The notes: generated by a model not told the origin, from the letters alone. A DNA stretch of 64,000 nt from Phycisphaera sp. (GCA_016125285.1 WGMA01000020.1:124001-188000), one strand, 5' to 3'; counted from the stretch's first letter, positions 26,935 through 35,007 are shown. Numbers and translations: made by a program.

Positions 26935-28092
26935 ATGCGAAACACAATCGTTCGTTGGTGCGTCGTCTGTCTGTTTGTATGTGTCGGCGTCGTCGGCGCG
27001 GCGGGCAAGCCCACGCGCGTCATCTTCTTTATCGGCGACGGCATGGGCCCCGAGCACGTGCACGCGGCGCGGCTCTACGCGGGCGAGCCGATGAGTTTCG
27101 AACGCCTGCCGGGCCACGGCATGGTCACCACGCGGTCGGCCGACAACGCCGTAACCGACTCCGCCGCGTCGGCGACCGCGATGGCGGCCGGCGTGAAGGT
27201 GAACAACGGCGTGATCGCGCTGGCGATCCCCGGCGACAAGCGGCCGCTGCCGACGATCCTCGAGCAGCTCAAGGCGCGTGGCTGGGCGACGGGGCTGGTG
27301 ACCAACGACGAGCTGGTCGGCGCGACGCCCGCGGGGTTCGGCTCGCACGCGGTCAACCGCAAGGACGCGGCGGATATCGTGAAGTGTTACCTCACGCAGA
27401 CGCAGCCGGACGTGCTGCTCGGCGGGGGCGGCGGCGGGATGGACGCGTCGGCGTTCGCGAAGGCGGGCTACGCGACGGCGACGGACGTCGCGTCGTTCGG
27501 CGCGGCGGCGAAACGCGTCGCGGGCGACAAGGCGCTGAAGCTGTGCGGCGTGTTCGGGCCGACGCGGTTCCCGTACCGCTATCACGACGAGCTGCTGCCG
27601 GCGGACAAGCGGGAGTACGGCGTGACCTATCCGCAGCTGGCCGACATGACCACCGCCGCGCTCAACACGCTCGACCGCGACCCCGACGGGTTCTTCGTGA
27701 TGATCGAGAGCGCGATGACCGACAAGTCCGGCCACGCGTCGGGCACGAAGGGTGACGCCGACCGCACCGGCTGCAACGTCTACGCGACGGTGACGCTGTC
27801 GCGCGCCGTGCAGGCCGCGCTCGACTGGGCGAAGGGCCGCGACGACGTGCTGATCCTCGTCACCGCCGACCACGAGACCGGCGGCATGTCGATCGCGGCG
27901 GATAACGGCAAGGGCAAGCTGCCGACGGTCAAGTGGTCGCACAAGTCGCACACCGCGGTGAACGTCGACGTGTTCTCCACCGGCCCCGGCTCCGAGCGAT
28001 TCACCGGCACGATCGACAACACCGATCTTTACAAGATCCTCGCGGAAGTGACGGGGGCTGGATTGTCGAAAGCGGCCGCGGCGGCGGAGTGA
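26935..28092 (+). CDS. Secreted alkaline phosphatase
   Basis: 385 residues with a signal peptide (VRWCVVCLFVCVGVVGAAG). Alkaline phosphatase superfamily motifs are clear: VIFFIGDGMGPEHVHAARLY (metal ligand Asp35), AVTDSAASATAMAAGVK (nucleophile Ser76), FFVMIESAMTDKSGHAS (Glu and His metal ligands) and VTADHETGGMS (Asp-His). It hydrolyses phosphomonoesters in the periplasm to scavenge phosphate. The Na/Pi cotransporter 6 kb away could use its product, though the genes are not linked in an operon. It converges with arsC. Confidence 0.9.
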   Translation: MRNTIVRWCVVCLFVCVGVVGAAGKPTRVIFFIGDGMGPEHVHAARLYAGEPMSFERLPGHGMVTTRSADNAVTDSAASATAMAAGVKVNNGVIALAIPGDKRPLPTILEQLKARGWATGLVTNDELVGATPAGFGSHAVNRKDAADIVKCYLTQTQPDVLLGGGGGGMDASAFAKAGYATATDVASFGAAAKRVAGDKALKLCGVFGPTRFPYRYHDELLPADKREYGVTYPQLADMTTAALNTLDRDPDGFFVMIESAMTDKSGHASGTKGDADRTGCNVYATVTLSRAVQAALDWAKGRDDVLILVTADHETGGMSIAADNGKGKLPTVKWSHKSHTAVNVDVFSTGPGSERFTGTIDNTDLYKILAEVTGAGLSKAAAAAE

Positions 28093-28114
28093 GCGTCACA
28101 CAGATCGTCGTGGG

Positions 28115-28555
28115 TTAAGCGTTCAGCGCGTCGGGCAGCGACTCGACGTACGCCCTGATCTCGTCGCGCACGCGGCGGTAGATCGCGAGCTTTTCGTCCT
28201 CACCCTCGACGGATTTCGCCAGGCCCGGCGGGTCGTCGAAACCCTTGTGGATCACGCGGGCGTTGCGGGGGAAGACCGGGCAGGTCTCGTGCGCGTGGCC
28301 GCAGACGGTGACGACGACGTCGATCGGCACGTCGAGCAGTTCGCCGACGACCTGCGACTTCTGCGACGTGATGTCCACGCCGGCCTCCGCCATCACCTTC
28401 ACCGCGTTGGGGTTCAGCCCGTGCGCCTCGATGCCGGCGGAGTACGCGTCGATCACGTCGCTCTTCAGCGCCCGCGCCCAGCCCTCGGCCATCTGGCTGC
28501 GGCACGAATTGCCCGTGCAGAGGAAGAGGACTTTGAGTTTGTTGTCGTTGCTCAT
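28115..28555 (-). CDS. arsC: Arsenate reductase, thioredoxin-coupled type
   Basis: 146 residues with a low-molecular-weight phosphatase fold. The P loop is LFLCTGNSCRSQMAEGWAR (Cys13-X5-Arg19). The resolving pair Cys85 and Cys92 lie in VTVCGHAHETCPVFP, the pattern of thioredoxin-coupled ArsC of the Bacillus/Staphylococcus type. It reduces arsenate to arsenite in the cytoplasm. No arsR, acr3 or arsB is adjacent. Repeat E2 begins 27 nt upstream of the ATG, so the promoter lies within or beyond that repeat. Confidence 0.88.
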   Translation of the reverse strand: MSNDNKLKVLFLCTGNSCRSQMAEGWARALKSDVIDAYSAGIEAHGLNPNAVKVMAEAGVDITSQKSQVVGELLDVPIDVVVTVCGHAHETCPVFPRNARVIHKGFDDPPGLAKSVEGEDEKLAIYRRVRDEIRAYVESLPDALNA

Positions 28556-28581
28556 TCGGTAAAGCCTAGGGAGAGTTTGTT

Positions 28582-28673
28582 AATGACCAATGACCAAGTC
28601 CCAATGACCAATGTCGCACCCATCATGCCTTGGCTCTGAGTCATTGGTCATTGGTGCTTGGTCATTGGTCATT
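28582..28673. repeat. Heptamer inverted repeat, family E copy 2
   Basis: The left arm (28582-28613) is made of AATGACC/AATGACCAA units; the right arm (28641-28673) is its near-perfect inverse, made of TCATTGG/TTGGTCA units. Arms are about 32 bp with a 27-base loop. The unit TTGGTCA has period seven. The right arm overlaps the 3' end of the epimerase gene and supplies its TGA stop at 28662-28664. Confidence 0.92.
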
Positions 28674-29945
28674 CCCTGCGACGATCCGCTTCAGCGCCGC
28701 GACGATTTCGATGATCGCCCGCACCGTGTGGTAACTGATCTTCCACTCGTGGCCGAGGTAGTCCCACAGCACCGTGCCGTCACGGTCGACCAGCGCGTAC
28801 CACTCGCCGCCGGCGGGCATGTTGACGAAGTGCCTGAACACGAACTCGTAGACGTTGGTGAACGCGTGCCAGTACTTCGCGTCGCCGGTCATCTCGTAGG
28901 CGAAGATGAGGCCGACCATCACCTCGGCCTGCTGCCAGAACTGCTTGCGTCGGGCATCGGGCGGCGGGGCGGACGCGGCGGGGCCCTCGATGTAGACGCC
29001 GCCGAACTCCGGGTCGATGCCGAACGCGATGCAGTGGTCGCAGATGCGCGTGATCACGTCGGCGTGGGCGTCGGGCTGGCCGAGCACCTCGTCGGCGCGG
29101 CGCAGCAGCCAGGCGAACTCGACGTTGTGGCCGTAGCTGGTGACGTCCAGCGGGATCGACCCGCCGGGCGGTTCCTCGTCGCTGCCCCACTCGACGTCGA
29201 AGCGGATCGCCCGCAGCGGCGTGTAGTCGAGGGCGAACTGGCTGTACGCCACGCCGTGCTCCGGCATCAGCATGCGCGTCACCAGCAGGTCGATGACCTC
29301 GAGCAGCCGGCGGCGGTGCGACGCGTCGCCGGTCATCTCGTACAGCGCGGTCATCGCCTCCATCATGTGCATGTGCACGTCGAACGACTTGCGGTCACCG
29401 CCGCGTTTGCCCGCCGGCGCGGGCGACCAGTCCGGCAGCATGATCTCGTAGTACCCGCCGTGCCGCGTGTCGATCATGTTCGCGCAGATCGCCGCCCACG
29501 TGCGCAGCGCCTCGGCGCCCGACGCGTCGTCGCCGGTCGCGATCGCGTGCGTCGCGAAGGCGTACACGCCGAACGACTGCCCGTAGCCGACCTTGTCGAC
29601 GCAGGTCGGCTTGCCGTCGACGTCGGCGATCCAGTGCCACCCGCCGTGCGCGTCGTCCCAGTAGTGCTCGCGGATGAACCTCGCCCCGTGCGCGGCCAGC
29701 TCGGCGCACGCGCCGCCGCCGTACCCGTGCCGGTGCGCGTTGGCCATCGTGAACAGCATGCGGATCTGCATGAGGAACGTCTTGGTCGTCTGCCCCGTGG
29801 CCTTGCCGTCGCGGTCGAAATACGTAAGGAACCCGCCGCGCTCGCGGTCGACGCTGCGCTCGATCCAGAACGGCAGCAGCGACTCGGTGAGGTACGACTC
29901 GGTACGCTTCAGCACGTCGGTGATGGCCGATTGTTCAATGTTCAT
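28662..29945 (-). CDS. N-acylglucosamine 2-epimerase (AGE) family sugar epimerase/isomerase
   Basis: 427 residues, an (alpha/alpha)6-barrel enzyme. AGE signatures include GGFLTYFDRDG near the N-terminus, HMHMMEAMTALYEMTG (barrel His), SYGHNVEFAWLLRRA (His-Asn-Glu) and the C-terminal HEWKISYHTVRAI. Family members epimerise N-acylglucosamine/mannosamine, interconvert mannose and fructose, or epimerise cellobiose; the DRDGK..GQTK.F N-terminal region recalls the mannose or cellobiose side, but this is not decisive. The next gene upstream (29996-32044) is a sugar kinase-HAD fusion 50 nt away. The last residues AGNDQ and the stop are encoded by repeat E2. An ATG at 29960 is an alternative start. 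Confidence 0.85.
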   Translation of the reverse strand: MNIEQSAITDVLKRTESYLTESLLPFWIERSVDRERGGFLTYFDRDGKATGQTTKTFLMQIRMLFTMANAHRHGYGGGACAELAAHGARFIREHYWDDAHGGWHWIADVDGKPTCVDKVGYGQSFGVYAFATHAIATGDDASGAEALRTWAAICANMIDTRHGGYYEIMLPDWSPAPAGKRGGDRKSFDVHMHMMEAMTALYEMTGDASHRRRLLEVIDLLVTRMLMPEHGVAYSQFALDYTPLRAIRFDVEWGSDEEPPGGSIPLDVTSYGHNVEFAWLLRRADEVLGQPDAHADVITRICDHCIAFGIDPEFGGVYIEGPAASAPPPDARRKQFWQQAEVMVGLIFAYEMTGDAKYWHAFTNVYEFVFRHFVNMPAGGEWYALVDRDGTVLWDYLGHEWKISYHTVRAIIEIVAALKRIVAGNDQ

Positions 29946-29960
29946 CGTGATGCCCAACAT

Positions 29961-29988
29961 AGCCCCCGACTTGTCGGGGGAAACCGTG
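29961..29988. repeat. GC hairpin, family C copy 1
   Basis: CCCCCGAC-TT-GTCGGGGG (29963-29980), a perfect 8-bp stem, preceded by ATAG and followed by AAACCG. It lies between the kinase-HAD gene and the epimerase gene, which are both on the minus strand. It resembles the element at 35608-35692 (ATAG + CCCCCGGCTTGCCGGGGG + ACACCG). Confidence 0.75.
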
Positions 29989-29995
29989 CGGTTGG

Positions 29996-32044
29996 TTATG
30001 CGATCCCCAGCGCCTCCAGCAGCGCGTCGACCTCGCTGTAGTCGGCGATGATCAGGTGCGCGCCCGCGTGGATCAAACGCCGTCGCTTCGACACGCTCAG
30101 CTCGCCGGGATGGTCTTCGTCGCTGGCGATGCCCACTGTGGTCGCGCCGCGTTGGCCGCCCTCGCGGATCTCGACGGGGCCGTCGCCGAACACGACGACG
30201 CTTCGCCCGTCGCCCAGATCGTTGATGAGCTTGTCGAGCACGATGCGCTTGGCCTCGACGTTGACGTCGCCGACCGCGCCGCGGATGTCGGTGAACCGCG
30301 TGTCGAGGCCGAGCAGCTCGGCGTCGGCGCGGATGTCGGGCTCGTCGGACCCGCTGGTCAGGTAGAGCTTGAGGCCGCGCGCCTTGAGCGTGTCGAGCAG
30401 GTGTTCGACGCCGCGGATCATCACCGCGTCGCGATCGATGTCGCCGGCGTTCATCGCCTCGACTCGCCGGCGGACGACCTCGCGGATGCGCTCGACGTAG
30501 ATGCCCTTGTAGCCGTGCTCGTCGAGCATGTCGGCCTCGGCGACGTAGCCGTACTTGCGGATCACCGGCAGGAACTCGCGCATCTGCACGAGCGTCTGGA
30601 TGCCGGTCGTGCGGTCGATCAGCTCGTCGATCTCGGCCTTGATCTCCGTCAGCTTGTCGGGCGCGACGTCCGCCGGCGCTGTCCCGCCGAGCAGGGCGGT
30701 GAGCATCACGTCCTGCATCACGTGCTCCCACCCGCGCCGCAGCGTTACGAGCGTGCCGTCGTGGTCGAACACCGCGGCCTCGATGCGCAGGTCGTCGGCC
30801 AGCGGACGCACCACCTCGATCCGCGTGCCCGGCAGGTACGTCGCGGCGTCGGGGTTGTCGGCCAGGTCGGGGTGGTACGCCGGTTCGAGATCCATCATGT
30901 GCTTGAACTCCGCGGCTCGGGCGCGCACCTCGTCGGGCGAGGCGGTGCCGGTGGTCTTGAGCTTGGTCACGGTGATCGACGCGGCGAGCATCGCCAGGCG
31001 TGCGGCCTCCAGCGGCGACGCGCCCGACGCCAGCGCCGCCGACAGCGCCGAGATCGTCGTGTCGCCCGCGCCGACGGTGTCGATCGGCCCGGTCACCGGC
31101 ACGCCCGGCAGCGCGATCAGCCCGTCGTCGTCCGCGATCATCACGCCGTGCGGTCCGCGCGTGACGAACACGCACCGGCCCGTCCGCCGCTGCAGCGCCG
31201 TCGCGTGTCGCCACACCGTCGCGTCGTTTTCCTCCGAACTCCCTCTCCCTTCCAGGGAGAGGGCCGGGGTGAGGGTCTGACCGTCGGCCGAGGCGTTTGT
31301 TTCGCTCGCGTGCGCCGCGTCCGCCGATCCATCGCCCTCACCCAGCCTCTCCCCCACCTGGGGGAGAGGGGTTTGAGCCGCCACGCCGTCCAGCAGCCGC
31401 GCGGCCTCGGCGTCATTGAGCTTGAGCATCGCGCCGCGGTACAGGGCTGGGCGGTCGCGCGCATCGACGATGAATCGGCACGCCGGGTGCGCGGCGATCA
31501 CGGCGTTGATCCGTTCGATCATCGCCTCCGTCGACACGCCCGCCGGCACCTGCTGATTGAGGATGACCACGTCGGACGCGCCGGCCGCGGCGTCGAGCGC
31601 GGCGGCGAGGCGGTCGATCGTGTCGGCGTCGATGGCGTTGAACGCGCCGAAGTCGAGGCGGCTCTGCTCGTCGTCGGCGACGCACGGCTTGGCGTACACC
31701 ATCGTCTGCCAGTCGCCGGCGGTGAGCATGCCGGCGGTGTCGACGCCGGCGTCGTTGAGCAGGCGGACGAGCGCGGGGCCGAACAGGTCGTCGCCGACGA
31801 GCCCGACCGCGCGGACCGTGCCGACGCCGAGGTCGCGCAGGTTGACCGCGACGTTGCCGGCGCCGCCGGGGCTGTAGCGTTGGGAGCGCACGCGGAGCAC
31901 GGGTCGACCGGTCTCGACGGAAATCTCCGCGTCGTCGCCTTCGTCTGGGATGAGCCAGTAGGCGTCGAGGCAGAAGTCACCGAAGACCGCGACGCGTGCC
32001 CTCGTCAGGGCGGTCAGGCGAACTTCCAGCGTGTTGGGGTCCAT
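29996..32044 (-). CDS. Fusion of PfkB/RfaE-type sugar kinase and HAD phosphatase
   Basis: 682 residues. Residues 1-360 form a ribokinase-fold kinase: AVFGDFCLDAYW, YSPGGAGNVAVNLRDLG, VILNQQVPAGVS and the catalytic GPIDTVGAGDTTISAL (Asp328). The N-terminal layout is closest to RfaE/HldE heptose kinases. Residues about 420-682 form a HAD domain with motif I VFDHDGTLV (427-433), motif II YLTSGS and motif IV VVFGDGPVEI. Residues about 225-269 (from LPQVGERLGEGDG to LEGRGSS) come from an in-frame family B repeat and should loop out before strand CVFVTRGPHGV. Kinase plus phosphatase in one chain suggests consecutive steps on a sugar phosphate. The start at 32044 follows repeat B3. Confidence 0.8.
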   Translation of the reverse strand: MDPNTLEVRLTALTRARVAVFGDFCLDAYWLIPDEGDDAEISVETGRPVLRVRSQRYSPGGAGNVAVNLRDLGVGTVRAVGLVGDDLFGPALVRLLNDAGVDTAGMLTAGDWQTMVYAKPCVADDEQSRLDFGAFNAIDADTIDRLAAALDAAAGASDVVILNQQVPAGVSTEAMIERINAVIAAHPACRFIVDARDRPALYRGAMLKLNDAEAARLLDGVAAQTPLPQVGERLGEGDGSADAAHASETNASADGQTLTPALSLEGRGSSEENDATVWRHATALQRRTGRCVFVTRGPHGVMIADDDGLIALPGVPVTGPIDTVGAGDTTISALSAALASGASPLEAARLAMLAASITVTKLKTTGTASPDEVRARAAEFKHMMDLEPAYHPDLADNPDAATYLPGTRIEVVRPLADDLRIEAAVFDHDGTLVTLRRGWEHVMQDVMLTALLGGTAPADVAPDKLTEIKAEIDELIDRTTGIQTLVQMREFLPVIRKYGYVAEADMLDEHGYKGIYVERIREVVRRRVEAMNAGDIDRDAVMIRGVEHLLDTLKARGLKLYLTSGSDEPDIRADAELLGLDTRFTDIRGAVGDVNVEAKRIVLDKLINDLGDGRSVVVFGDGPVEIREGGQRGATTVGIASDEDHPGELSVSKRRRLIHAGAHLIIADYSEVDALLEALGIA
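31238..31374. repeat. Paired stem-loop repeat, family B copy 2, inside a coding region
   Basis: CCCTCTCCCTTCCAGGGAGA to GGGTGAGGGT on the left, CCCTCACCCAGCC to CTCCCCCACCTGGGGGAGAG on the right, inverted in order relative to copies 1 and 3. It lies wholly inside the kinase-HAD gene, in frame and without a stop, and encodes about 45 residues between two core strands of the kinase. Confidence 0.9.
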
Positions 32045-32052
32045 GGTTCGGG

Positions 32053-32189
32053 TAACCCCTCTCCACCGGGTGGGGGAGAGGTTGGGTGAGGGGGTCGCAT
32101 CTTCGCACGCGGCGTACGCCACGCGAACGTTGCAGCGTGTTCGATGGATTCACCCTCACCCCGGCCCTCTCCCTCGAGGGAGAGGGAGC
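32053..32189. repeat. Paired stem-loop repeat, family B copy 3
   Basis: Left unit CCCCTCTCCACCGGGTGGGG with GGTTGGGTGAGGGGG; right unit TTCACCCTCACCCCGG with CTCTCCCTCGAGGGAGAGGG. Same orientation as copy 1. It fills the gap between the end of the PagL-like gene (32195) and the start of the kinase-HAD gene (32044). It may act as a transcription terminator or processing site there. Confidence 0.88.
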
Positions 32190-32194
32190 CGCGG

Positions 32195-32836
32195 TTAAAA
32201 GTCGATGGTCAGACCGCCGTAGCCACCGATGGAATCGATGCCGGGGTTGCGGTCGGAGCCGTGGATGTTGGCGTTGGAGATGTGGAGGTAGCGGACGCCT
32301 GCGATGAGGCCGATGTTGTCCGCGAAGCGCCATTTGACGCCGACGCCGCCCTGCGGGGTGAAGTTGAAGTGCGTGCCTTCGGGGCCGGGCGTGTTGTCGT
32401 TGAAGTACGCCAGACCGGCGCCGGCCTCGACGAAGACCTTGATCTTGTCGTCGTTGCGTTTGAGGAAGTGCCAGCGACCGAGCAGGTTGAATCCGACGCC
32501 GGCGGAGTTGTCGTTGTCGCCGCCGAGGCGGTCCTCGTCCTGCTGCACGCCGTAGCCGACGAGCTCGGTGACGCACGACAGGTCGTCCCAGAAGAACCAG
32601 TCGACGTCGACGCCGCCGAAGTAGATGGTCTCGACGTTGTTGATGCCGGTGAACGCGCCGCCGATGACGTTGACGTCGATCTGCTTGGCGCCGAAGAGAT
32701 TCGCGCCGCCCTCGTCGGCGGTCTGCGTCGAGGCGCCAACCATCTCGGCGATCGTCGAGATCGGGTCAGCGGCGAAGCTCGTCGTGGACAGGCCCAAAGT
32801 CACGGCAACAGCCATAGCGATAGCGATGCGGATCAC
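32195..32836 (-). CDS. Outer-membrane beta-barrel, PagL-like acyloxyacyl hydrolase family
   Basis: 213 residues starting at a GTG with AGGAG 7 nt upstream. The signal peptide is IRIAIAMAVAVTLGLSTTSF followed by AADP. The mature part alternates hydrophobic and polar residues as in a barrel and ends in an aromatic residue (GGLTIDF). Near the C-terminus RYLHISNANIHGSDRNPG carries the H-x-S-N-A and NPG features of lipid A 3-O-deacylase PagL; the catalytic acid position is less clear. If active it would trim lipid A or a related outer-membrane lipid. The next gene downstream, across repeat B3, is the RfaE-like kinase fusion. Confidence 0.65.
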   Translation of the reverse strand: MIRIAIAMAVAVTLGLSTTSFAADPISTIAEMVGASTQTADEGGANLFGAKQIDVNVIGGAFTGINNVETIYFGGVDVDWFFWDDLSCVTELVGYGVQQDEDRLGGDNDNSAGVGFNLLGRWHFLKRNDDKIKVFVEAGAGLAYFNDNTPGPEGTHFNFTPQGGVGVKWRFADNIGLIAGVRYLHISNANIHGSDRNPGIDSIGGYGGLTIDF

Positions 32837-32977
32837 GGTCGGACTCCTGTGGTATGTCGATACGTCCTCACTGCACGTGACGTCGCCCCTGACGCCACGG
32901 GGCATAGTGTAAATGATCGGTTGCGTGAGGGGAAGATGAATTGCGTCAATCAGGCAGGCGCGGTGAAGCCTGATGCG

Positions 32978-33136
32978 GGATGGCTCGCTGCGCTCGCGAT
33001 GCCGGATGCTCGTTCGGGGGCTTGTGGTACGGTCAGTAAATGAAAAGCCCCGGGGCGAAGCCCGGGGCTCTGTGGCGATCTTGGTGTTTCAGGCGTATCG
33101 CTTTGGCCGCCCGCATCGCGAGCGTAGCGAGCCATC
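32978..33136. repeat. Inverted repeat flanking the cysC terminator
   Basis: Left arm GGATGGCTCGCTGCGCTCGC followed by GATGC (32978-33002); right arm GCATCGCGAGCGTAGCGAGC followed by CATCC (about 33112-33136). The arms are inverted and nearly identical over 25 bp, 109 bases apart, with the terminator hairpin at 33046-33069 between them. Each arm is itself partly palindromic (CGAGCG..CGCTCG). Confidence 0.7.
33037..33069 (-). terminator. Rho-independent terminator of cysC
   Basis: On the minus strand a 9-bp stem AGCCCCGGG / CCCGGGGCT with a 6-base loop (33046-33069) is followed by TTTTCATTT. It lies about 95 bases past the cysC stop. Confidence 0.75.
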
Positions 33137-33161
33137 CAGCAACCAGCATCGGCCTGGCGGA

Positions 33162-33782
33162 TTACTCCGCGGCGAGCAGGTCGTTGTCACGGAGGTAGCC
33201 GATGATCGTCTCGACGGCTTCCTCGACGCTGAGCTTCGACGTGTCGATGACCAGCTCGGGGTTGGTCGGGGCCTCGTACGGGGCGTCGATGCCGGTGAAA
33301 CCCTTGATCTCGCCGGCGCGGGCCTTCTTGTACAGCCCCTTGGGGTCGCGCGACTCGGCGACTTCGAGCGGGCACTCGATGTAGATCTCGATGAACGGCA
33401 GCTTCGCCTCGGCGTGCAGGGCGCGGACGATGTCGCGGTCCGCGGCGTAGGGGCTGATGAAGCTGGTCGACGTGAGGATGCACGCGTCGGAGAACAGCTT
33501 GGCGACCTCGCCGATGCGGCGGATGTTCTCGGTGCGGTCCTCCGGCGAGAAGCCGAGGTTCTTGTTCAGGCCGTGACGGATGTTGTCGCCGTCGAGGCGG
33601 TAGCTGTTGACGCCGAGGTGCAGCAGCGCCTGCTCGAGGGCGCACGCGACGGTGGACTTGCCGCTGCCCGACAGGCCGGTCAGCCAGAGGGTCGCGCCCT
33701 TCTGCCCGGTCAGCTGCTCGCGCTCGGCGCGGGTGACGTCGCCTTCGTGCCAGGTGATGTTCGTTGCTTTCTGCTCAGCCAT
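33162..33782 (-). CDS. cysC: Adenylylsulfate (APS) kinase
   Basis: 206 residues, full CysC length. P loop [12 protein letters not shown] (33-44), then [20 protein letters not shown] with the APS-binding DGDN.R, then [26 protein letters not shown] and [20 protein letters not shown]. It phosphorylates APS to PAPS for sulfate transfer or reduction. No cysD/cysN is nearby, so it is a stand-alone gene. A terminator follows it. In Planctomycetes, which carry many sulfatases, PAPS supply for sulfated polymers is a plausible but inferred role. Confidence 0.95.
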   Translation of the reverse strand: MAEQKATNITWHEGDVTRAEREQLTGQKGATLWLTGLSGSGKSTVACALEQALLHLGVNSYRLDGDNIRHGLNKNLGFSPEDRTENIRRIGEVAKLFSDACILTSTSFISPYAADRDIVRALHAEAKLPFIEIYIECPLEVAESRDPKGLYKKARAGEIKGFTGIDAPYEAPTNPELVIDTSKLSVEEAVETIIGYLRDNDLLAAE

Positions 33783-33867
33783 GGTGGTTTACTCCGAAGT
33801 TTTTATGTCAATCGAGCGGGCATGGTAGCGGCTCGGGCGGGAATGGCAAAGGGGGCGTCGGACGGTG

Positions 33868-33980
33868 CATTTTCCAATTTCCATTTTCCATTTGCCGTTT
33901 TCCATTTGCGAACCCTCCGAGGTGGGGCGGCCGGGGTCTGAAATGAAAAATGGAAAACGGCAAATGGAAAATGGAAAATC
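33868..33980. repeat. Short-period inverted repeat, family E copy 3
   Basis: The left arm (33868-33909) is built from ATTTTCC/ATTTGCC units, the right arm (33941-33980) from GGAAAAT/GGCAAAT units, inverse of each other. Arms are about 40 bp with a GC-rich loop of about 31 bases. It lies between the divergent cysC and DUF1444-like genes. Confidence 0.9.
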
Positions 33981-34101
33981 TGTTCTGTAACTGTCGTAAA
34001 TCTTCTTGGTTACCGGCGTCACGCCCGGCTATCATGAGGCAGTGGCGGGGAGCCACCACGTCTGAGGTACAGGGACAACTTGGGTTGTAAGGAGTTGCGC
34101 C

Positions 34102-34902
34102 ATGGACCTGCCGCGAGAGCCTGAAGCGTTTACCGAGATCGTGCACCGTCATTTTCTGCGACGCGCCTCGGGGCATCGCCTGGACATCACCGGGCCGCTC
34201 GAGGTCGCCGTGGACAAGCGGGCTGTCGATCTGCGGGACCTGTTCCGCGCGATGCTCACGTGCGACATCGACGTCGACGACGTGGCGGTGATGATCGACC
34301 GCTTCGTCGAGGGCCAGCTCGACGCGATGCGCTTCGAGGAGCTGACGCTGAGCTTCGACGTCGTCGCGCCGCGCGTCATGCCGCGCATCTACCCGATGGA
34401 CGACTTCCAGCGGCGGCGCACCGGCCACGTCGCCTACCAGCCGTTCATCCACGACACCGTCATCCTCTACGTCATCGACCTGACGACCGGCGCCGAGACC
34501 GCGGTCACCATCGAGCAGATGATCCGCTGGGGCGTGGACATCGAGGAGCTCGACACGATCGCCCGGCAGAACCTGAAGATGCGCGAGCCCACGCTCAACG
34601 TCGAGCTGTACGTGCAGGACGACGAACGCACCGCCGTGCTGAACGTCGGCGACGGCTACGACGCGTCCCGCCTGCTGCTGACCCCCGTCTACAAGGCCCT
34701 GGCGCCCGAGCTCGGCGGCAACTTCCTCGTCGCCATCCCCACGCGCGACCGCTTCATCGCCTTCCCGCGCACGCACGACGACCTGATCCACCGCCTCCGC
34801 CCGCACATCGCCTCCGATTACCGCAAGCTGCCTTACCCGATCACCGATCACCTGTTCCTCGTCACGCTCGACGGGATCGCGGACTGGGGGGAAGCGGCGT
34901 AG
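34102..34902 (+). CDS. DUF1444 (YtpQ-like) protein
   Basis: 266 residues, soluble, no signal peptide. The central and C-terminal features recall the DUF1444/YtpQ family: VVAPRVMPRIYP, VILYVIDLTTGAETAVT, WGVDIEELDTIARQNLKM, then NVGDGYDASRLLLTPVY and NFLVAIPTRDRFIAF. The family role is unknown; members are predicted cytoplasmic proteins. GGAG occurs about 13 nt before the ATG. It is followed by repeat E4 and trpG on the same strand. Confidence 0.7.
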   Translation: MDLPREPEAFTEIVHRHFLRRASGHRLDITGPLEVAVDKRAVDLRDLFRAMLTCDIDVDDVAVMIDRFVEGQLDAMRFEELTLSFDVVAPRVMPRIYPMDDFQRRRTGHVAYQPFIHDTVILYVIDLTTGAETAVTIEQMIRWGVDIEELDTIARQNLKMREPTLNVELYVQDDERTAVLNVGDGYDASRLLLTPVYKALAPELGGNFLVAIPTRDRFIAFPRTHDDLIHRLRPHIASDYRKLPYPITDHLFLVTLDGIADWGEAA

Positions 34903-34905
34903 CGG

Positions 34906-35002
34906 CAGTGGTCAGTAGTCAGGTGCCAGTAGTCAGCGTCGCGTTCCGCGACTATCCTTGGTCGCACTGACCACTGATACCTGACACCTGACTACTGGCC
35001 AC
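34906..35002. repeat. Heptamer inverted repeat, family E copy 4
   Basis: Left arm (34906-34936) of GTCAGTA/GTCAGGTGCCA units, right arm (34967-35002) the inverse (CTGACTACTGGCCAC). The loop is about 30 bases. It starts 4 nt after the stop of the DUF1444-like gene and ends 5 nt before the trpG start codon, leaving no room for a separate Shine-Dalgarno outside it. Confidence 0.88.
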
Positions 35003-35007
35003 AGACC

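Noticed and set aside
28561-28680. Possible CRISPR array in the heptamer repeats
   Set aside because: Units are contiguous with no unique spacers, arms are inverted, and no cas gene is present.
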